NCBI GenBank assembly: GCA_029931535.1
Contig: JAQPZY010001558.1
Span: 744,001 to 808,000, forward strand
DNA: 64,000 bases
Reading direction: 5' to 3'
From: Margaritifera margaritifera
Taxonomy: Eukaryota; Mollusca; Bivalvia; Unionida; Margaritiferidae
Position 1 is the first letter of the stretch. Each line of letters begins with the position of its first letter. The translations under genes and the position numbers were made by a program. A model generated the notes under the pieces. It searched no databases and was not told the origin of the DNA. It saw only the letters and a program-made list of their open reading frames with translations. This document shows positions 1-13,358 of the stretch, in pieces.

Positions 1-3000
1 TTGATAGTTGTGAATTGCCCATGCCTGGTTTTGATAATATCAGACAATTTGATAGTTGTGAATTACCCATGCCTGGTTTTGATAATATCAGACAATTTGA
101 TAGTTGGTGAATTACCCATGCCTGGTTTTGATAATATCAGACAATTTGATAGTAGTGAATTACCCATGCCTGGTTTTGATAATATCAGACAATTTGATAG
201 TAGTCAATTACCCATGCCTGGTTTTGATAATATCAGACAATTTGATAGTAGTGAATTACCCATGCCTGGTTTTGATAATATCAGACAATTTGATAGTAGT
301 GAATTACCCATGCCTGGTTTTGATAATATCAGACAATTTGATAGTTGTGAATTGCCCATGCCTGGTTTTGATAATATCAGACAATTTGATAGTTGTGAAT
401 TGCCCATGCCTGGTTTTGATAATATCAGACAATTTGATAGTAGTCAATTACCCATGCCTGGTTTTGATAATATCAGACAATTTGATAGTAGTGAATTACC
501 CATGCCTGGTTTTGATAATATCAGACAGTTTGATGGTGCTTAATTACCCATGCCTGGTTTTGATAATATCAGACAATTTGATAGTAGTCAATTACCCATG
601 CCTGGTTTTGATAATATCAGACAGTTTGATGGTGCTTAATTACCCATGCCTGGTTTTGATAATATCAGACAGTTTGATGGTGCTTAATTACCCATGCCTG
701 GTTTTGATAATATCAGACAATTTGATAGTAGCGAATTACCCATGCCTGGTTTTGATAATATCAGACAATTTGATAGTAGTGAATTACCCATGCCTGGTTT
801 TGATAATATCAGACAATTTGATAGTTGTGAATTACCCATGCCTGGTTTTGATAATATCAGACAATTTGATAGTAGTGAATTACCCATGCCTGGTTTTGAT
901 AATATCAGACAATTTGATAGTAGTGAATTGCCCATGCCTGGTTTTGATAATATCAGACAATTTGATAGTTGTGAATTACCCATGCCTGGTTTTGATAATA
1001 TCAGACAATTTGATAGTTGGTGAATTACCCATGCCTGGTTTTGATAATTGTGAATTACCCATGCCTGGTTTTGATAATATCAGACAATTTGATAGTAGTG
1101 AATTACCCATGCCTGGTTTTGATAATATCAGACAATTTGATAGTTGTGAATTGCCCATGCCTGGTTTTGATAATATCAGACAATTTGATAGTTGTGAATT
1201 ACCCATGCCTGGTTTTGATAATATCAGACAATTTGATAGTTGGTGAATTACCCATGCCTGGTTTTGATAATTGTGAATTACCCATGCCTGGTTTTGATAA
1301 TATCAGACAATTTGATAGTAGTGAATTACCCATGCCTGGTTTTGATAATATCAGACAATTTGATAGTAGTGAATTACCCATGCCTGGTTTTGATAATATC
1401 AGACAATTTGATAGTTGTGAATTGCCCATGTCTGGTTTTGATAATATCAGACAATTTGATAGTAGTGAATTACCCATGCCTGGTTTTGATAATATCAGAC
1501 AATTTGATAGTAGTGAATTACCCATGCCTGGTTTTGATAATTGTGAATTACCCATGCCTGGTTTTGATAATATCAGACAATTTGATAGTTGTGAATTACC
1601 CATGCCTGGTTTTGATAATATCAGACAATTTGATAGTTGGTGAATTACCCATGCCTGGTTTTGATAATTGTGAATTACTCATGCCTGGTTTTGATAATAT
1701 CAAACAATTTGATAGTAGTGAATTACCCATGCCTGGTTTTGATAATATCAAACAATTTGATAGTAGTGAATTACCCATGCCTGGTTTTGATAATATCAGA
1801 CAATTTGATAGTAGTCAATTACCCATGCCTGGTTTTGATAATATCAGACAATTTGATAGTAGTCAATTACCCATGCCTGGTTTTGATAATATCAAACAAT
1901 TTGATAGTAGTGAATTACCCATGCCTGGTTTTGATAATATCAGACAATTTGATAGTAGTCAATTACCCATGCCTGGTTTTGATAATATCAGACAATTTGA
2001 TAGTTGGTGAATTACCCATGCCTGTTTTTGGTAGTTGGTGAATTACCCATGCCTGGTTTTGATAATATCAGACAATTTGATAGTCGTGAATTCCCCATGC
2101 CTGGTTTTGATAATATCAGACAATTTGATAGTAGTCAATTACCCATGCCTGGTTTTGATAATATCAGACAATTTGATAGTAGTCAATTACCCATGCCTGG
2201 TTTTGATAATATCAGACAATTTGATAGTAGTGAATTACCCATGCCTGGTTTTGATAATATCAGACAATTTGATAGTAGTGAATTACCCATGCCTTTTTTT
2301 GATAATATCATACAATTTGATAGTAGTCAATTACCCATACCTGGTTTTGATAATATCAGACAATTTGATAGTAGTCAATTACCCATGCCTGGTTTTGATA
2401 ATATCAGACAATTTGATAGTAGTGAATTACCCATGCCTGGTTTTGATAATATCAAACAATTTGATAGTAGTGAATTACCCATGCCTGGTTTTGATAATAT
2501 CAGACAATTTGATAGTAGTCAATTACCCATGCCTGGTTTTGATAATATCAGACAATTTGATAGTAGTCAATTACCCATGCCTGGTTTTGATAATATCAGA
2601 CAATTTGATAGTAGTCAATTACCCATGCCTGGTTTTGATAATATCAGACAATTTGATAGTTCTGAATTACCCATGCCTGGTTTTGATAATATCAGACAAT
2701 TTGATAGTTGGTGAATTACCCATGCCTGGTTTTGATAATTGTGAATTACTCATGCCTGGTTTTGATAATATCAAACAATTTGATAGTAGTGAATTACCCA
2801 TGCCTGGTTTTGATAATATCAAACAATTTGATAGTAGTGAATTACCCATGCCTGGTTTTGATAATATCAGACAATTTGATAGTAGTCAATTACCCATGCC
2901 TGGTTTTGATAATATCAGACAATTTGATAGTAGTCAATTACCCATGCCTGGTTTTGATAATATCAAACAATTTGATAGTAGTGAATTACCCATGCCTGGT

Positions 3001-4310
3001 TTTGATAATATCAGACAATTTGATAGTAGTCAATTACCCATGCCTGGTTTTGATAATATCAGACAATTTGATAGTTGGTGAATTACCCATGCCTGGTTTT
3101 GGTAGTTGGTGAATTACCCATGCCTGGTTTTGATAATATCAGACAATTTGATAGTCGTGAATTGCCCATGCCTGGTTTTGATAATATCAGACAATTTGAT
3201 AGTAGTCAATTACCCATGCCTGGTTTTGATAATATCAGACAATTTGATAGTAGTGAATTACCCATGCCTGGTTTTGATAATATCAGACAATTTGATAGTA
3301 GTGAATTACCCATGCCTGGTTTTGATAATATCAGACAATTTGATAGTAGTGAATTACCCATGCCTTTTTTTGATAATATCATACAATTTGATAGTAGTCA
3401 ATTACCCATACCTGGTTTTGATAATATCAGACAATTTGATAGTAGTCAATTACCCATGCCTGGTTTTGATAATATCAGACAATTTGATAGTAGTGAATTA
3501 CCCATGCCTGGTTTTGATAATATCAAACAATTTGATAGTAGTGAATTACCCATGCCTGGTTTTGATAATATCAGACAATTTGATAGTAGTGAATTACCCA
3601 TGCCTGGTTTTGATAATATCAGACAATTTGATAGTAGTGAATTACCCATGCCTGGTTTTGATAATATCAGACAATTTGATAGTAGTGAATTACCCATGCC
3701 TGGTTTTGATAATATCAGACAATTTGATAGTAGTGAATTACCCATGCCTGGTTTTGATAATATCAGACAATTTGATAGTCGTGAATTACCCATGCCTGGT
3801 TTTGATAATATCAGACAATTTGATAGTAGTGAATTACCCATGCCTGGTTTTGATAATATCAAACAATTTGATAGTAGTGAATTACCCATGCCTGGTTTTG
3901 ATAATATCAGACAATTTGATAGTAGTCAATTACCCATGCCTGGTTTTGATAATATCAGACAATTTGATAGTAGTCAATTACCCATGCCTGGTTTTGATAA
4001 TATCAGACAATTTGATAGTAGTCAATTACCCATGCCTGGTTTTGATAATATCAGACAATTTGATTGTTGGTGAATTACCCATGCCTGGTTTTGATAATAT
4101 CAGACAATTTGATAGTTGGTGAATTACCCGTGCCTGGTTTTGATAATTGTGAATTACTCATGCCTGGTTTTGATAATATCAGACAATTTGATAGTAGTGA
4201 ATTACCCATGCCTGGTTTTGATAATATCAGACAATTTTCATAGTAGTGAATTACCCATGCCTGGTTTTGATAATATCAGACAATTTGATATTAGTGAATT
4301 ACCTCATACA
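1..4310. repeat. 48-bp minisatellite array
   Basis: About 90 tandem copies of a 48-bp unit (core GCCTGGTTTTGATAATATCA). Most variation is point change. There are also 30-bp short units that jump from TTTTGATAAT to TGTGAATTACC, and units with one extra G (GTTGGTGAATT). Because 48 is a multiple of 3 and the unit lacks stops in several frames, long repetitive reading frames appear on both strands; they read as a 16-residue repeat. The extra-G units and GCTTAATT units break these frames, so I do not call a protein. A higher-order period of 1071 bp is visible: the block from about 1637 recurs from about 2708, including the rare variants CCTTTTTTTGATAATATCAT (2292 and 3363) and the GGTAGTTGGTG junction (2031 and 3102). 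The array starts before the window. Confidence 0.95.
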
Positions 4311-4330
4311 AGAGGAATGAAATCACCAGA

Positions 4331-4490
4331 CCTTCGGTGTTATGGTTTGGGAATACCTTCGGTGTTATTGTTTGGGAATACCTTCGGTGTTATGGTTTGG
4401 GAATACCTTCGGTATTATGGTTTGGGAATACCTTCAGTGTTATGGTTTGGGAATACCTTCGGTGTTATGGTTTGGGAATACCTTCAGTGG
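4331..4490. repeat. 25-bp minisatellite, about 6.4 copies
   Basis: Six full 25-bp units starting CCTTCGGTGTTATGGTTTGG, then a partial seventh (CCTTCAGTGG). Units differ by single bases (CGGTG/CAGTG/CGGTA, ATGG/ATTG). The array sits between the 48-bp minisatellite and the DIRS coding fragment, and its last partial unit runs straight into retrotransposon coding sequence in an open frame. Confidence 0.95.
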
Positions 4491-5800
4491 TGTATCCAAC
4501 TCCATATAAATATACTAGTTCAACACATCCCAGGCAGGCTCAATGTCCTGGCCAATTCTTTATCGAGGAGTGGCCATCTGATTCATACAGAGTGGTCTCC
4601 ATCCATCTATTTTGTATTGAGTCTACACTCTATGAAGCTGACTTATGATAAACCTATTTGCGACAAGATGGAACAACAAAAATTGCCTACTTTTGTATCG
4701 CCATTCCTGGACCCACATGCATGGGCCATTGATACCCTTCAATAGCTGGGAGGGAATATGAGCATATGCCTTCCCACCAGCAGTTCTAATACTGAAGATA
4801 ATTCATAAAATGAGGGACAAGACCTGCACAATAGTCCTGATTGCCCCTCTCTAGTGATAATTGTGGCAACCCCACTCTGCTCAAGCAACCAAAGTTGCCA
4901 CTATTCCATCCTTGTCCAGAGAAGCTCCTCCTTCACACCTGGCTCTTGTCAGGGATACCCTGTGCAGAAAGGAGTTTGGCACTTCAGTTGTGGATAGGAT
5001 TGTGACAGCTAGACAGCCCTCCATATTGAAGGTATATGAGGGGAAGTGGTGTGTTTTCAATGACTGGTGTTGAGAGAACAATGTCACGCTACTCTCAGCA
5101 TCCATTGCACAACTAGCTAACTTCTTTCTTTTCTTATTTGAAGACAAAATGTTATACCTTATCACAATTAAAGGATACTGTTCCATGATCTCAGACACAT
5201 TCCAACATCATGGTAGAGACAATATAGGCCACAACAAGGACCTTTCTGACTTTTTGGCCAATTTTGACATCTTTAGTCTGCACTCGCTTACCTTCCAAAA
5301 TGGAATCTTTCTTGGGTATTGACATGGCTGAACTCATCCAAATTCAACCACTGTCACTAATCCCACTGAAGCAGTTATCATACAAGACCTACTTCCTGAT
5401 AGCACTAGCTTTGGCTTGTAGAGCGAGTGAGCTACACACACTATCCATGGATCCAAACTACAGGCAGTTCTGTTCCGATGGCTCATTAGTACTAATGATG
5501 CAACCTGGTTTTGTCTGGAAAAACAGGTTGCTGTCAATTGGCAACAAACAAATAACTAAACAGTCTCTCTCCTTGATCGATCTGTCCAGAGAGGTCAAGC
5601 TGCAGGACCTGGTATGTGCACTTAAATGCTATTTGAGGTATATGGAAAATGTCCACTGAAGTTGTAAAAGGGTTTTCCTTCTGATTAAGACCAGAAAGCA
5701 AGACATAACCCTGCAGGCTCTGTCCTCTTGCCTAAAGAGGGTCATTAGATCGGCATACTCGGATCTCTATAATGATAGGTACAACTTATGAAGATTTCAG
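4484..5800 (+). pseudogene. DIRS-type retrotransposon fragment: RNase H end plus tyrosine recombinase
   Basis: Decayed remnant of a tyrosine-recombinase retrotransposon. At 4490-4745 one frame reads the end of the RT-RNase H region: HIPGRLNVLANSLSR, then HTEWSPS, then LPTFVSPFLDPHAWAIDTLQ. All are characteristic of DIRS-family polyproteins (lineage-typical forms are HIPG..N..AD.LSR and DP.AWA.DAL). After stops, 4861-5073 resembles the N-terminal helical part of the recombinase. The 5264-5659 frame carries ALACRASELHTLS, matching the R..EL motif with the first catalytic Arg of tyrosine recombinases. Further recombinase-like sequence continues in another frame to about 5790 (KRVFLLIKTRKQDITL). 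Several stops and frame changes make it non-functional. No intact 3' catalytic H..R or Tyr was found. The family call is firm; the exact DIRS clade is not. Confidence 0.75.
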
Positions 5801-6640
5801 CTCGCAAAATATGAGTGATATCCATGATCCTGGCCTTTGAAAGTAATATCTTGATACGTGACATAGTGTAGTCAGTTGGCAGGCATCCTGAGCCTACTTT
5901 CTTCAGCTTCTACTTGTGTGACATAGCTGCGCCAAGAAGAGAACTGAATCTAGTCATGCCTATGGTAGTTACCCAGACAGTTACCATGCCCCATTCATGA
6001 TAGCACAACCTCAGTCCCAGTCATGACCTACAACTTTCATTGGATTTGCCCGGGGGAAAGAAACTTAGAAGGTAAGACAAGATCCAGGTATGGGATCCCA
6101 CAGGCATTATTCTTGTATTATCTTCAGTTGTGCTAAGCTCGCATTAGGAGAGTTACACTCTTCAGTAGAGCAACAATCATGCCTCTACAGAATGACTTAG
6201 TTAGGGATTGGATGCTCAAGCATTTCCTCCTCCTCTTACCTATTCTCCTAATGTTATTGTGATCGGGTAATGTATTTAGTGGAGTAAGGAATTTTTTTTA
6301 TAAATTATGTTTATCTCCAAAAATATTTATCTGATACAGTATTATTATGCACTCCCACCCTTCACTGCAAATGGAAGCATCCTGTCACATGTGTCGCTCA
6401 AGTTTAAACTGAAAACATCTGGGCCTACAGGTGTTCACCTAGTGAGAATAAGGGGAGGTAACATATAAGAGTTACTTTCCTTGGTCTATATGGGATGTAG
6501 ACATAAGACGTTTTTCATCTTTGTGGGAGGGCTGGATTCATGAGGTAACAGAAAGTAATTCCTAATGTTAATGTGATCAGGTATGTATTTTTGGAGATAC
6601 AATTTACTAAACAATTTCCTTTCTTAAAAGTTACAGACAG
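5800..6640 (+). mobile_element. probable 3' region of the DIRS element
   Basis: Non-coding sequence following the recombinase remnant. A similar motif, CCTAATGTTATTGTGATCGG at about 6249 and CCTAATGTTAATGTGATCAG at about 6561, occurs twice in direct orientation roughly 310 bp apart. Terminal or internal complementary repeats of this kind are a feature of DIRS elements, but I could not define the true ends. Confidence 0.35.
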
Positions 6641-7736
6641 TGACCCAAAATAAATGTTTTGGTTTTTTTCTGCATTGGTTCATTTGTAAATATGATTTAG
6701 ATGAGAAATGTAGATGCAGAATTATAGTCTTACATTAGAGGATGATGTGCTTACATTGGTACTTCATTTTGGCAAAGAAAAATGTGTCTTTTGATCTGAT
6801 GGATACCATTTTTCTGAGCTTTTAAGAGTGACATTTGAAATTGAACCCATCATGTCACAACTGAACATCATTCAGTATTGTATAAACCCAGTAAAATTAT
6901 CAATTAAAATGAATTAGGTGCTTAAAATGGTTTCTGCAAAACTTATCATGTTATGTTAGTTCATAGTACAAGTGACAAAATGTTTTTGAGAAAGACAATG
7001 GTCACCTAATGATAATGATTGAGCAGAAGATCAAGAGGAGCCACTGGCAAGAATGACATAGTGTTTGTTAAAGTGAGAGACAGATGAAGACCCCTGTATA
7101 AGTAAGCACGTAACTTTCTAAAATTTAGACCTTGGATATGGAGTAGTGCAGAGAATCCTGAAAGAGGAAAAGAAAAAGAGTCAAGTTGGAAGAATGATCG
7201 ACGGACATAATGCTGCGCAAATCATACATTCACAGCTACTCCAAGTCTGTTTACTAGATCATAAAGAAATTGATTTCTGTATGCAGTGTCCACAAACATA
7301 TGGGTCAACCCATGTTTTTTTATCAAACTCAAGAGCTTTTACAAGCACATATGCCAGTAGCTGGTATAAAGTGACATATTTGTTTCAGTTTTAAATTAAA
7401 ATTTTGTTTGCTACATACATATAACAAATTCTGACAGCAGAGTGTACACTTGACAGCTTGTTGGTATGATGTTGTCTTTGAGTTGAAGGAATCTGAAAAT
7501 CTTTTGGTAAGCACTGACCTTGAATGGGCACCCATTCCGCCCTGTGCATGCTAGAACTGGGGATTGGAGCCAGAACTACTGAGTTGCAAATGAAACACAT
7601 TACTGCTGCACTATCCAGGCTCAGCAGTGAAATAAAAAGAATAAGAAATCATCATGTGTTAACTTATTTCTGAAATAGGCTGCAGGCTTGCTTTGAACCT
7701 TTTAATGAAATTTACAATCCTTTCTATAAATTTCAG
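6641..7736. other. non-coding, likely intron
   Basis: AT-rich sequence without a convincing reading frame. It precedes the first recognised plus-strand exon. The only structured part is the SINE-like segment at 7500-7630. Confidence 0.5.
7500..7630 (-). repeat. tRNA-derived SINE-like fragment
   Basis: On the minus strand an A-box-like TGGATAGTGCAG (7617-7606) is followed about 35 bp later by a B-box-like GGCTCCAATCC (7571-7561), 9 of 11 matches to GGTTCRAATCC. Order and spacing fit an RNA polymerase III internal promoter, but no cloverleaf is clean enough for a real tRNA. It lies about 100 bp upstream of the 7737 exon in antisense orientation. Confidence 0.4.
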
Positions 7737-7808
7737 AATGTGATGGTTTTAAATCTCAAAGAGAAAAAGACCCTGTTGAATCCAACTGTTGTCCCAGAAG
7801 TATTAGGG
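7737..7808 (+). CDS. internal exon of plus-strand gene (candidate TAF2-like)
   Basis: A 72-bp exon (24 codons, phase 0 to 0) with acceptor TATAAATTTCAG and donor GGG|GTAAGT. It encodes NVMVLNLKEKKTLLNPTVVP then EVLG. The next downstream exon (16188) also starts in phase 0, so the peptide joins as ...PEVLG-DMFEEEPMEV without interruption. The ends are consensus splice sites and the reading frame is open, but the exon is short, so it rests mainly on the phase match. Upstream exons of the gene lie outside the window or were not found. Confidence 0.5.
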
Positions 7809-9813
7809 GTAAGTTACCACAAAAGGTTATATATCACAGAACATGGATCCTTGCATTTGGACTAAATTATTTGGATGAAACTTTTGCATGTATAAGACAA
7901 TAACAGGAAATATTTAGGCAATGCGCTCAAGTTACCTCTTTCATATGCCTATATAAATATACAAATACTTAAAAATTTTAAAACTATTCACCCTTTCCCA
8001 CAACCAAGTGTATCTTGATTCTCCAGCCTCATTTCAATGCAAGCACGTTTCAGCACATGTACCACATTTCAGTTGAAGCATGTTTTAACACCAGTGCCAT
8101 ATCTCCATACAAAAGCTGGATGCCCCTGGTAGACAACTGTCTTTGCAGACTATCAGATCGATTTTTGAGGATTAAATTTATTTCAAAATCTTGTCAGTAA
8201 CTATGAAAAACTGTTTTATAAACAAAAAGGAACAAAATATATCCAAATAGCCTGCACAGTAATGACATATCGATGATTTTGAAGCCCAAAAGCAAGTGGA
8301 ATCTGTTTATAGCACACTAACCTGGGACTCACTGCCTGATGTACAAGTAAGCAAGACTTGTTGTTTATTATTTTATTCTTTAATAAACAATAATGACTTA
8401 ATATTGAATTTGAAAGCTTTAAATATGCATAAATATGCATTGATATATGCATATATCAATGTGTAGTTTTTCACAGAAAGCCATGAATGAGATACTGTTA
8501 GCTGGTGGCATGCTGTTCTATTGATAGTACATTGTACAGTGTAGGAATATACATGTATACTGAGCTGTAGTTCAGTGGTAGGTGCTGAGAGGGAAAGGAT
8601 TAAATTACAGATATATGTCACTATTTCTTTCTGATTAAATATAACCTATAGACTAATATTTTAGATGAATATCAGTTTTTAACGGGCTTTATTAAATAAT
8701 TGCATCATCTGAATCTTTTTACTTTTTTGGTACATTTTTTTTTCAGTCCAGCTAAAGCAATGAGGAATAGGACTTAATTTGTATCATTGACTTATTGCCA
8801 AGATCAAACAGAAGGATACTATAATAAAAAGGCCACTTGCTTCCTTGAGTTTGTGCAGTTATAACCCTGAGTTCTCAAAATTAGTTGAGCATAAAGCTCA
8901 AACCACCTAATACATTATTACAAATCCATATACATATATACTCAAACCAAATCCCATATCCGCTTACTGTGCAGTGGCGCATTTTGACACCAGGCCCTTT
9001 ACTGCACAGTGACATCTTGAAATGTCTTTCATGCCAAACCTGATTAAGATACCAACAACTACTAAAATAAAGTTGTACAGCTATAACTATCTCTTATGTG
9101 ACTGGCAAAATCAATCGGGAAAGTTAATATGAAGTAAAAGACTAGTTTAATTGCAGTATTCAAATAACTATACAGTTCAATCTACATTCATTCATTCATG
9201 TAACGTCTTGTCCACCATTTGTCAAGATGTGATTGGTATCCCACGGTTACAACATGAAGTCATTTGAAAATGTAATATTACAGTTGAATGATTTTTGATA
9301 ATATATATGAGAATATGCCATTCTTTAAAACAGTTCAGTTAATTATTACCAGTGTTTTACCCAAATAGAGGAAGATTACAGCAAACTTCAAACATTGGAA
9401 CGAGGATATGCACTAAAAATACCATACTGACGTGTTCATTGCATAAGTTTATGTATAACATTTTATGAAGAAGATTTGACCAAGAACCATCAATTTATCA
9501 AAAATACAGATTGTCAGTATTTGAAAAACATTTAGTTGCCAATTTTAATACCTAGCAGTACAAAAAACATACAAGTAGTAAAGTCCTTGAATATTCATCT
9601 ATTCTTAGCAACAAGGAAGAACCATTAGTCACATGGCACAGCAAATTCAGCTCAACTTCAGCTAATTGTTAGTGCATTGTTAACACCATTAAAGAAAGGA
9701 TTGCCTTTAGAGAAAAGTGTTTCCATACTGTTCAATTTTTAATTAATGTTGCATATCATTTTTCAATCACTATGATTTATAATTTGTTAAATTTCACAGT
9801 TTACGCATGATAG

Positions 9814-10735
9814 TCTAGAGCCCCACAGTGAGTGAATCAAACACTGCACAGTTCAAAGACCAATGAAAGCATTGCATATAGTGAGTGAATCAATACACTG
9901 CACAGTTAAAAAAAACAATGAAATCATTGCATATAGTGAGTGAATCGAACACTGCAAGGTTAAAAAACCAATGAAATCATTGATATTGTGAGTGAATCGA
10001 ACACTGCACAGTTCAAAGACCAATAAAATCATTGGATATAGTGAGTGAATCAAAACACTCCATAGTTCAATGACCAATGAAATCATTGCATATAGTGAGT
10101 GAATCAAACACTGCACAGTTCAGAAACCAATGAAATCGTAGCATATAGTGAGGGAATCAAAACACTGCATAGTTCAAAAACCAGTGAAATCATTGCATAT
10201 AGTGAGCGAATCAAACACTGCACAGTTCAATAACGAATGAAATCATTGCATATAGTGAGTGAATCAAACACTTCAAAGTTAAAAAGCCGATGAAATCAGT
10301 GCATATAGTGAGTGAATCAAACACTGCACAGTTCAAAAACCAATGAAATCATTGTATATAGTGAGTGAATCAAACACTGCACAGTTCAGAAACCAAATCA
10401 ATCATAGCATATAGTGAGGGAATCAAAACACTGCATAGTTAAAAAACCGGTGAAATCATTGCATATAGTGAGCAAATCAAACACTTCAAAAACCAATGAA
10501 ATCATTGCATATAGTGAATGAATCAAAACACTGCACAGTTCAAAAACCAATGAAATCATTGCATATAGTGAGTGAATCAAGCACTGCACAGTTCAAAAAC
10601 TAATGAAATCATTCATATAGTGAATGAATCAAACACGGCATAGTTCAAAAACCAATGAAATCATTGCATATTGTGAGTGAATCAAACACTGCACAGTTCA
10701 AAAACCAATGAAATCATTGCATATAGATTGCAAAT
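9814..10735. repeat. 53-bp minisatellite, about 17 copies
   Basis: Tandem units of about 53 bp (cores ATAGTGAGTGAATCAAACAC and CCAATGAAATCATTGCAT) with 10-20% divergence and 1-5 bp indels. The minus-strand frames across it are repeat artefacts; the unit length is not a multiple of 3. The last unit ends GCATATAGATTGC. Confidence 0.93.
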
Positions 10736-11811
10736 CAACATTGATCTCATGCTTGTTCAGGTTTGTTTTATCCCAGCTTTTCAAAAAGCTCTGCTAAAAT
10801 TTATTTCTTAATCAGTAACAGTTTTAAATTACTGCTGCCAAGAACACATTTCAGTTTTGGATTCTGCTTTAATAATGGGAGGGATAGGAGGGTTGACAGG
10901 CTATCAGATTTAAAAAATATGGCACCTTTTTTTGGAATAGAAAATTCAGATATGATAAAACTAAACTTTCATTTTTTTTTAATAAGGGATACAGAAATGA
11001 TATAAATGAACCTAATATTGGTCTTTGAATAACTTATTTATGAAATAACAATGATCATACTACATGAAGAAAAAATACAGTGACGTGTAAGACACTTTAT
11101 CATTTATGTTTGAGTTTCATAATTTTGCTTAAAAAAATGTGTGGGGTATTAGATAAACAGAATATAATACATACAAGTAATTTCAAACAATCCAATTAGG
11201 AAAGCTTGGGAAAAAAGGAAGATGTTAGTCTTGTATGTGCAATCAAGAGATATCATTTCTGCAGCAGGCATCAATGAATTTGGTCAGTGAATCTAAATTT
11301 TGGTGAGAAGGGACAAAGTTCAAGTAATTTTTTATATTTGTGACAGGTTCTTAAAAGCACATAATAATAAGATAACCATTGAAATAGTTTGAGATAAATA
11401 AAATTAGATATCTGTGTATTATTTGGCTTCATTTTAAAAAGTTATTGTTGGTGATTATTCCAGTTATCATAATTATATCCTATATATCCAAGCTTTACCA
11501 AACAGATTTTCCAAGAATTTTTACTTATGTAAATAAGTCAACTTTAAAAAATAATTTTTTTAAAAATTTGACAGCTAAGTGCTTCTTTAAGAGACATATT
11601 CAATTATGTGCTTTCTTGTCATTCTTTTCAGTGATGGGTTAAGTTAACAAAATGTTGATACAGTTGCAAAATAAATGCATTTTATTTGGCTATTATTTGA
11701 GCCAATTATATTCAACAAATTTTTGGGTTTCATAGACTTACATGCCTATTCTACTGACTGTCTCCAATTAAAATATTCTTCCTCGACAGGTTCATCTTAT
11801 TGAAGATTGTT

Positions 11812-13358
11812 TATGATTTTTAGCTCTTACTGGTCATAGACCAGAAGAGCTTATGGGCTGGTCTGTTGTCCATTGTTTGTCGTCCATCCATCCGTTAGCA
11901 CAAGTTTGTTATCGCTACTCCTCCTAAACTACTTGGAGCATTGCCTTGAAACTTTACACACACATTCATCTCATGGTCTAGTTGGTCCTAAATGAAAATG
12001 GTGCTGCTGGGACACCCAATATAGCCACCATAGTGGCCATCTTGAAAATCTTGTTATTGCTACTCATATCAACATGGGGTTTCTTATAATGTCTAGTTGG
12101 TCCTAAATGAAAATGGTGCCAATCTGACCTCCAATATGGCCACCATGGCAGCCATCATGAAAATCTTGTTGTCACTACTCTTGCTGAATGGATGGTCATA
12201 TCAACATGGGGTTTTCATCACAATACTTCTTATATGTCTAGTTGGTCCTAAATGAAAATGTTACCAATCTGACATCAATTATGGCCACCACAGTGACCAT
12301 CTTGCAAATCTTATTATCGCTACTCCTCCTGAATGGATGGTCATATCAACACAGGGTTTTCGCTAAAAGACTTCTTATGATGTCTAGTTCGTCCTAAATG
12401 AAAATGGTGCCAATCTTACGTCCAATGTGGCCACCAGGGCAGCCATCTTGAAAATCTTGGTATCGCTACTTCTCCAGAATGGAAAGTCATATCAACATGG
12501 AGTTTTCACTGAAAGACTTCTTATGATGTCTAGTTGTTTCTAAATGGATATGGTGCTGATCTGACATCCAATATGGCCGCCATGGCAGTCATCTTGAAAA
12601 TCTTGTTATTGCTACTTCTCCTCATTGGATGGTCTTATCAACATGGGGTTTTCACTAAAAGACTTCTCATGATGTCCAGTTGGTGCTAATTAAAAATAAT
12701 GCTGATATAACGTATAATATGGCCACAATGGCAGCCATCTTTAAAATCTTGTTATCAAAGCTCTACTTGAACAGAAAGTCATATTGACATGGGGTTTTCA
12801 CCAGAAGACTTCTGACAATGTCCGGTGGTCTTAAATGAAAATGTTGCCGAACTGACATCCAGTATGGCTGCCACAGCAGCCATCTTGAAAATCTTGTTAT
12901 TGCTACTCCTGAAAGGAAAGACATATGTTGAAAATATTGTTATCTCTACTCCGCTCCAAATGGATGGCTATATCAACATGGGCTTTTCAGCAGTAGACTT
13001 CTTGTGATACCTAGTTGGTCCTAAATGAAAATGGTGCCAGTAGTACATCCAATATGGCTGTCATGACGACTGTCTTTAAAATACTGTCGTCACTACTCCC
13101 TCTGAATGGATGATCATTATGAAATGGGGTTTTCACCAAAACACTTCTAATGATGTCCACTTTGCCCTAAATGAAAATGATGCCAAGCTGACATCCAATA
13201 TGTATACCACAGCAACTAATTTGAGAATATTGTTATCACTGAAGAATATCAGAGATGGTTTCAGCACTCAACATTTAAAAGAAGAAATGGTCTTATCTTG
13301 AATTCCTGGAAATTCTTTTTGCCTAGTAGAGCATCAGTCCCTTCGAAATACTCTTGTT
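11812..13358 (+). mobile_element. Helentron-like non-autonomous element with tandem core, copy 1
   Basis: Begins ATTTTTAGCTCTTACTGGTC. Just inside the start is a palindrome (11822-11851: AGCTCTT...CTGGTC ATA GACCAG...AAGAGCT). The body is about nine degenerate units of about 145 bp, each with a recognisable TCTAGTTGGTCCTAAATGAA segment (starts near 11977, 12092, 12237, 12382, 12528). The 3' end has a decayed hairpin (AGTCCCTTCGAAATACT, 13336-13352) followed by CTTGTT. A 5' palindrome, a minisatellite core, no TIRs and a 3' hairpin with a short fixed end fit Helentron-associated elements such as oyster pearl. A second copy is at 47608-48980. It codes for nothing. Confidence 0.65.

Noticed and set aside
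104..4122. Long reading frames (100-380 codons) on both strands across the 48-bp array
   Set aside because: They follow from a 48-bp, stop-free unit. They overlap in several frames on both strands, and single-base insertions break each one.
4331..4490. Possible CRISPR-like array
   Set aside because: The units are contiguous without spacers and the context is animal DNA. The same holds for the 53-, 55-, 61- and 29/31-bp arrays.
8560..8600. tRNA-like A box (TAGTTCAGTGG)
   Set aside because: No B box at a workable distance and no acceptor stem; too weak for a tRNA or SINE call.
12825..13301. Frames of about 60 codons in the first Helentron-like element
   Set aside because: Each corresponds to part of the 145-bp repeat unit, and they recur in the second copy with different stops.
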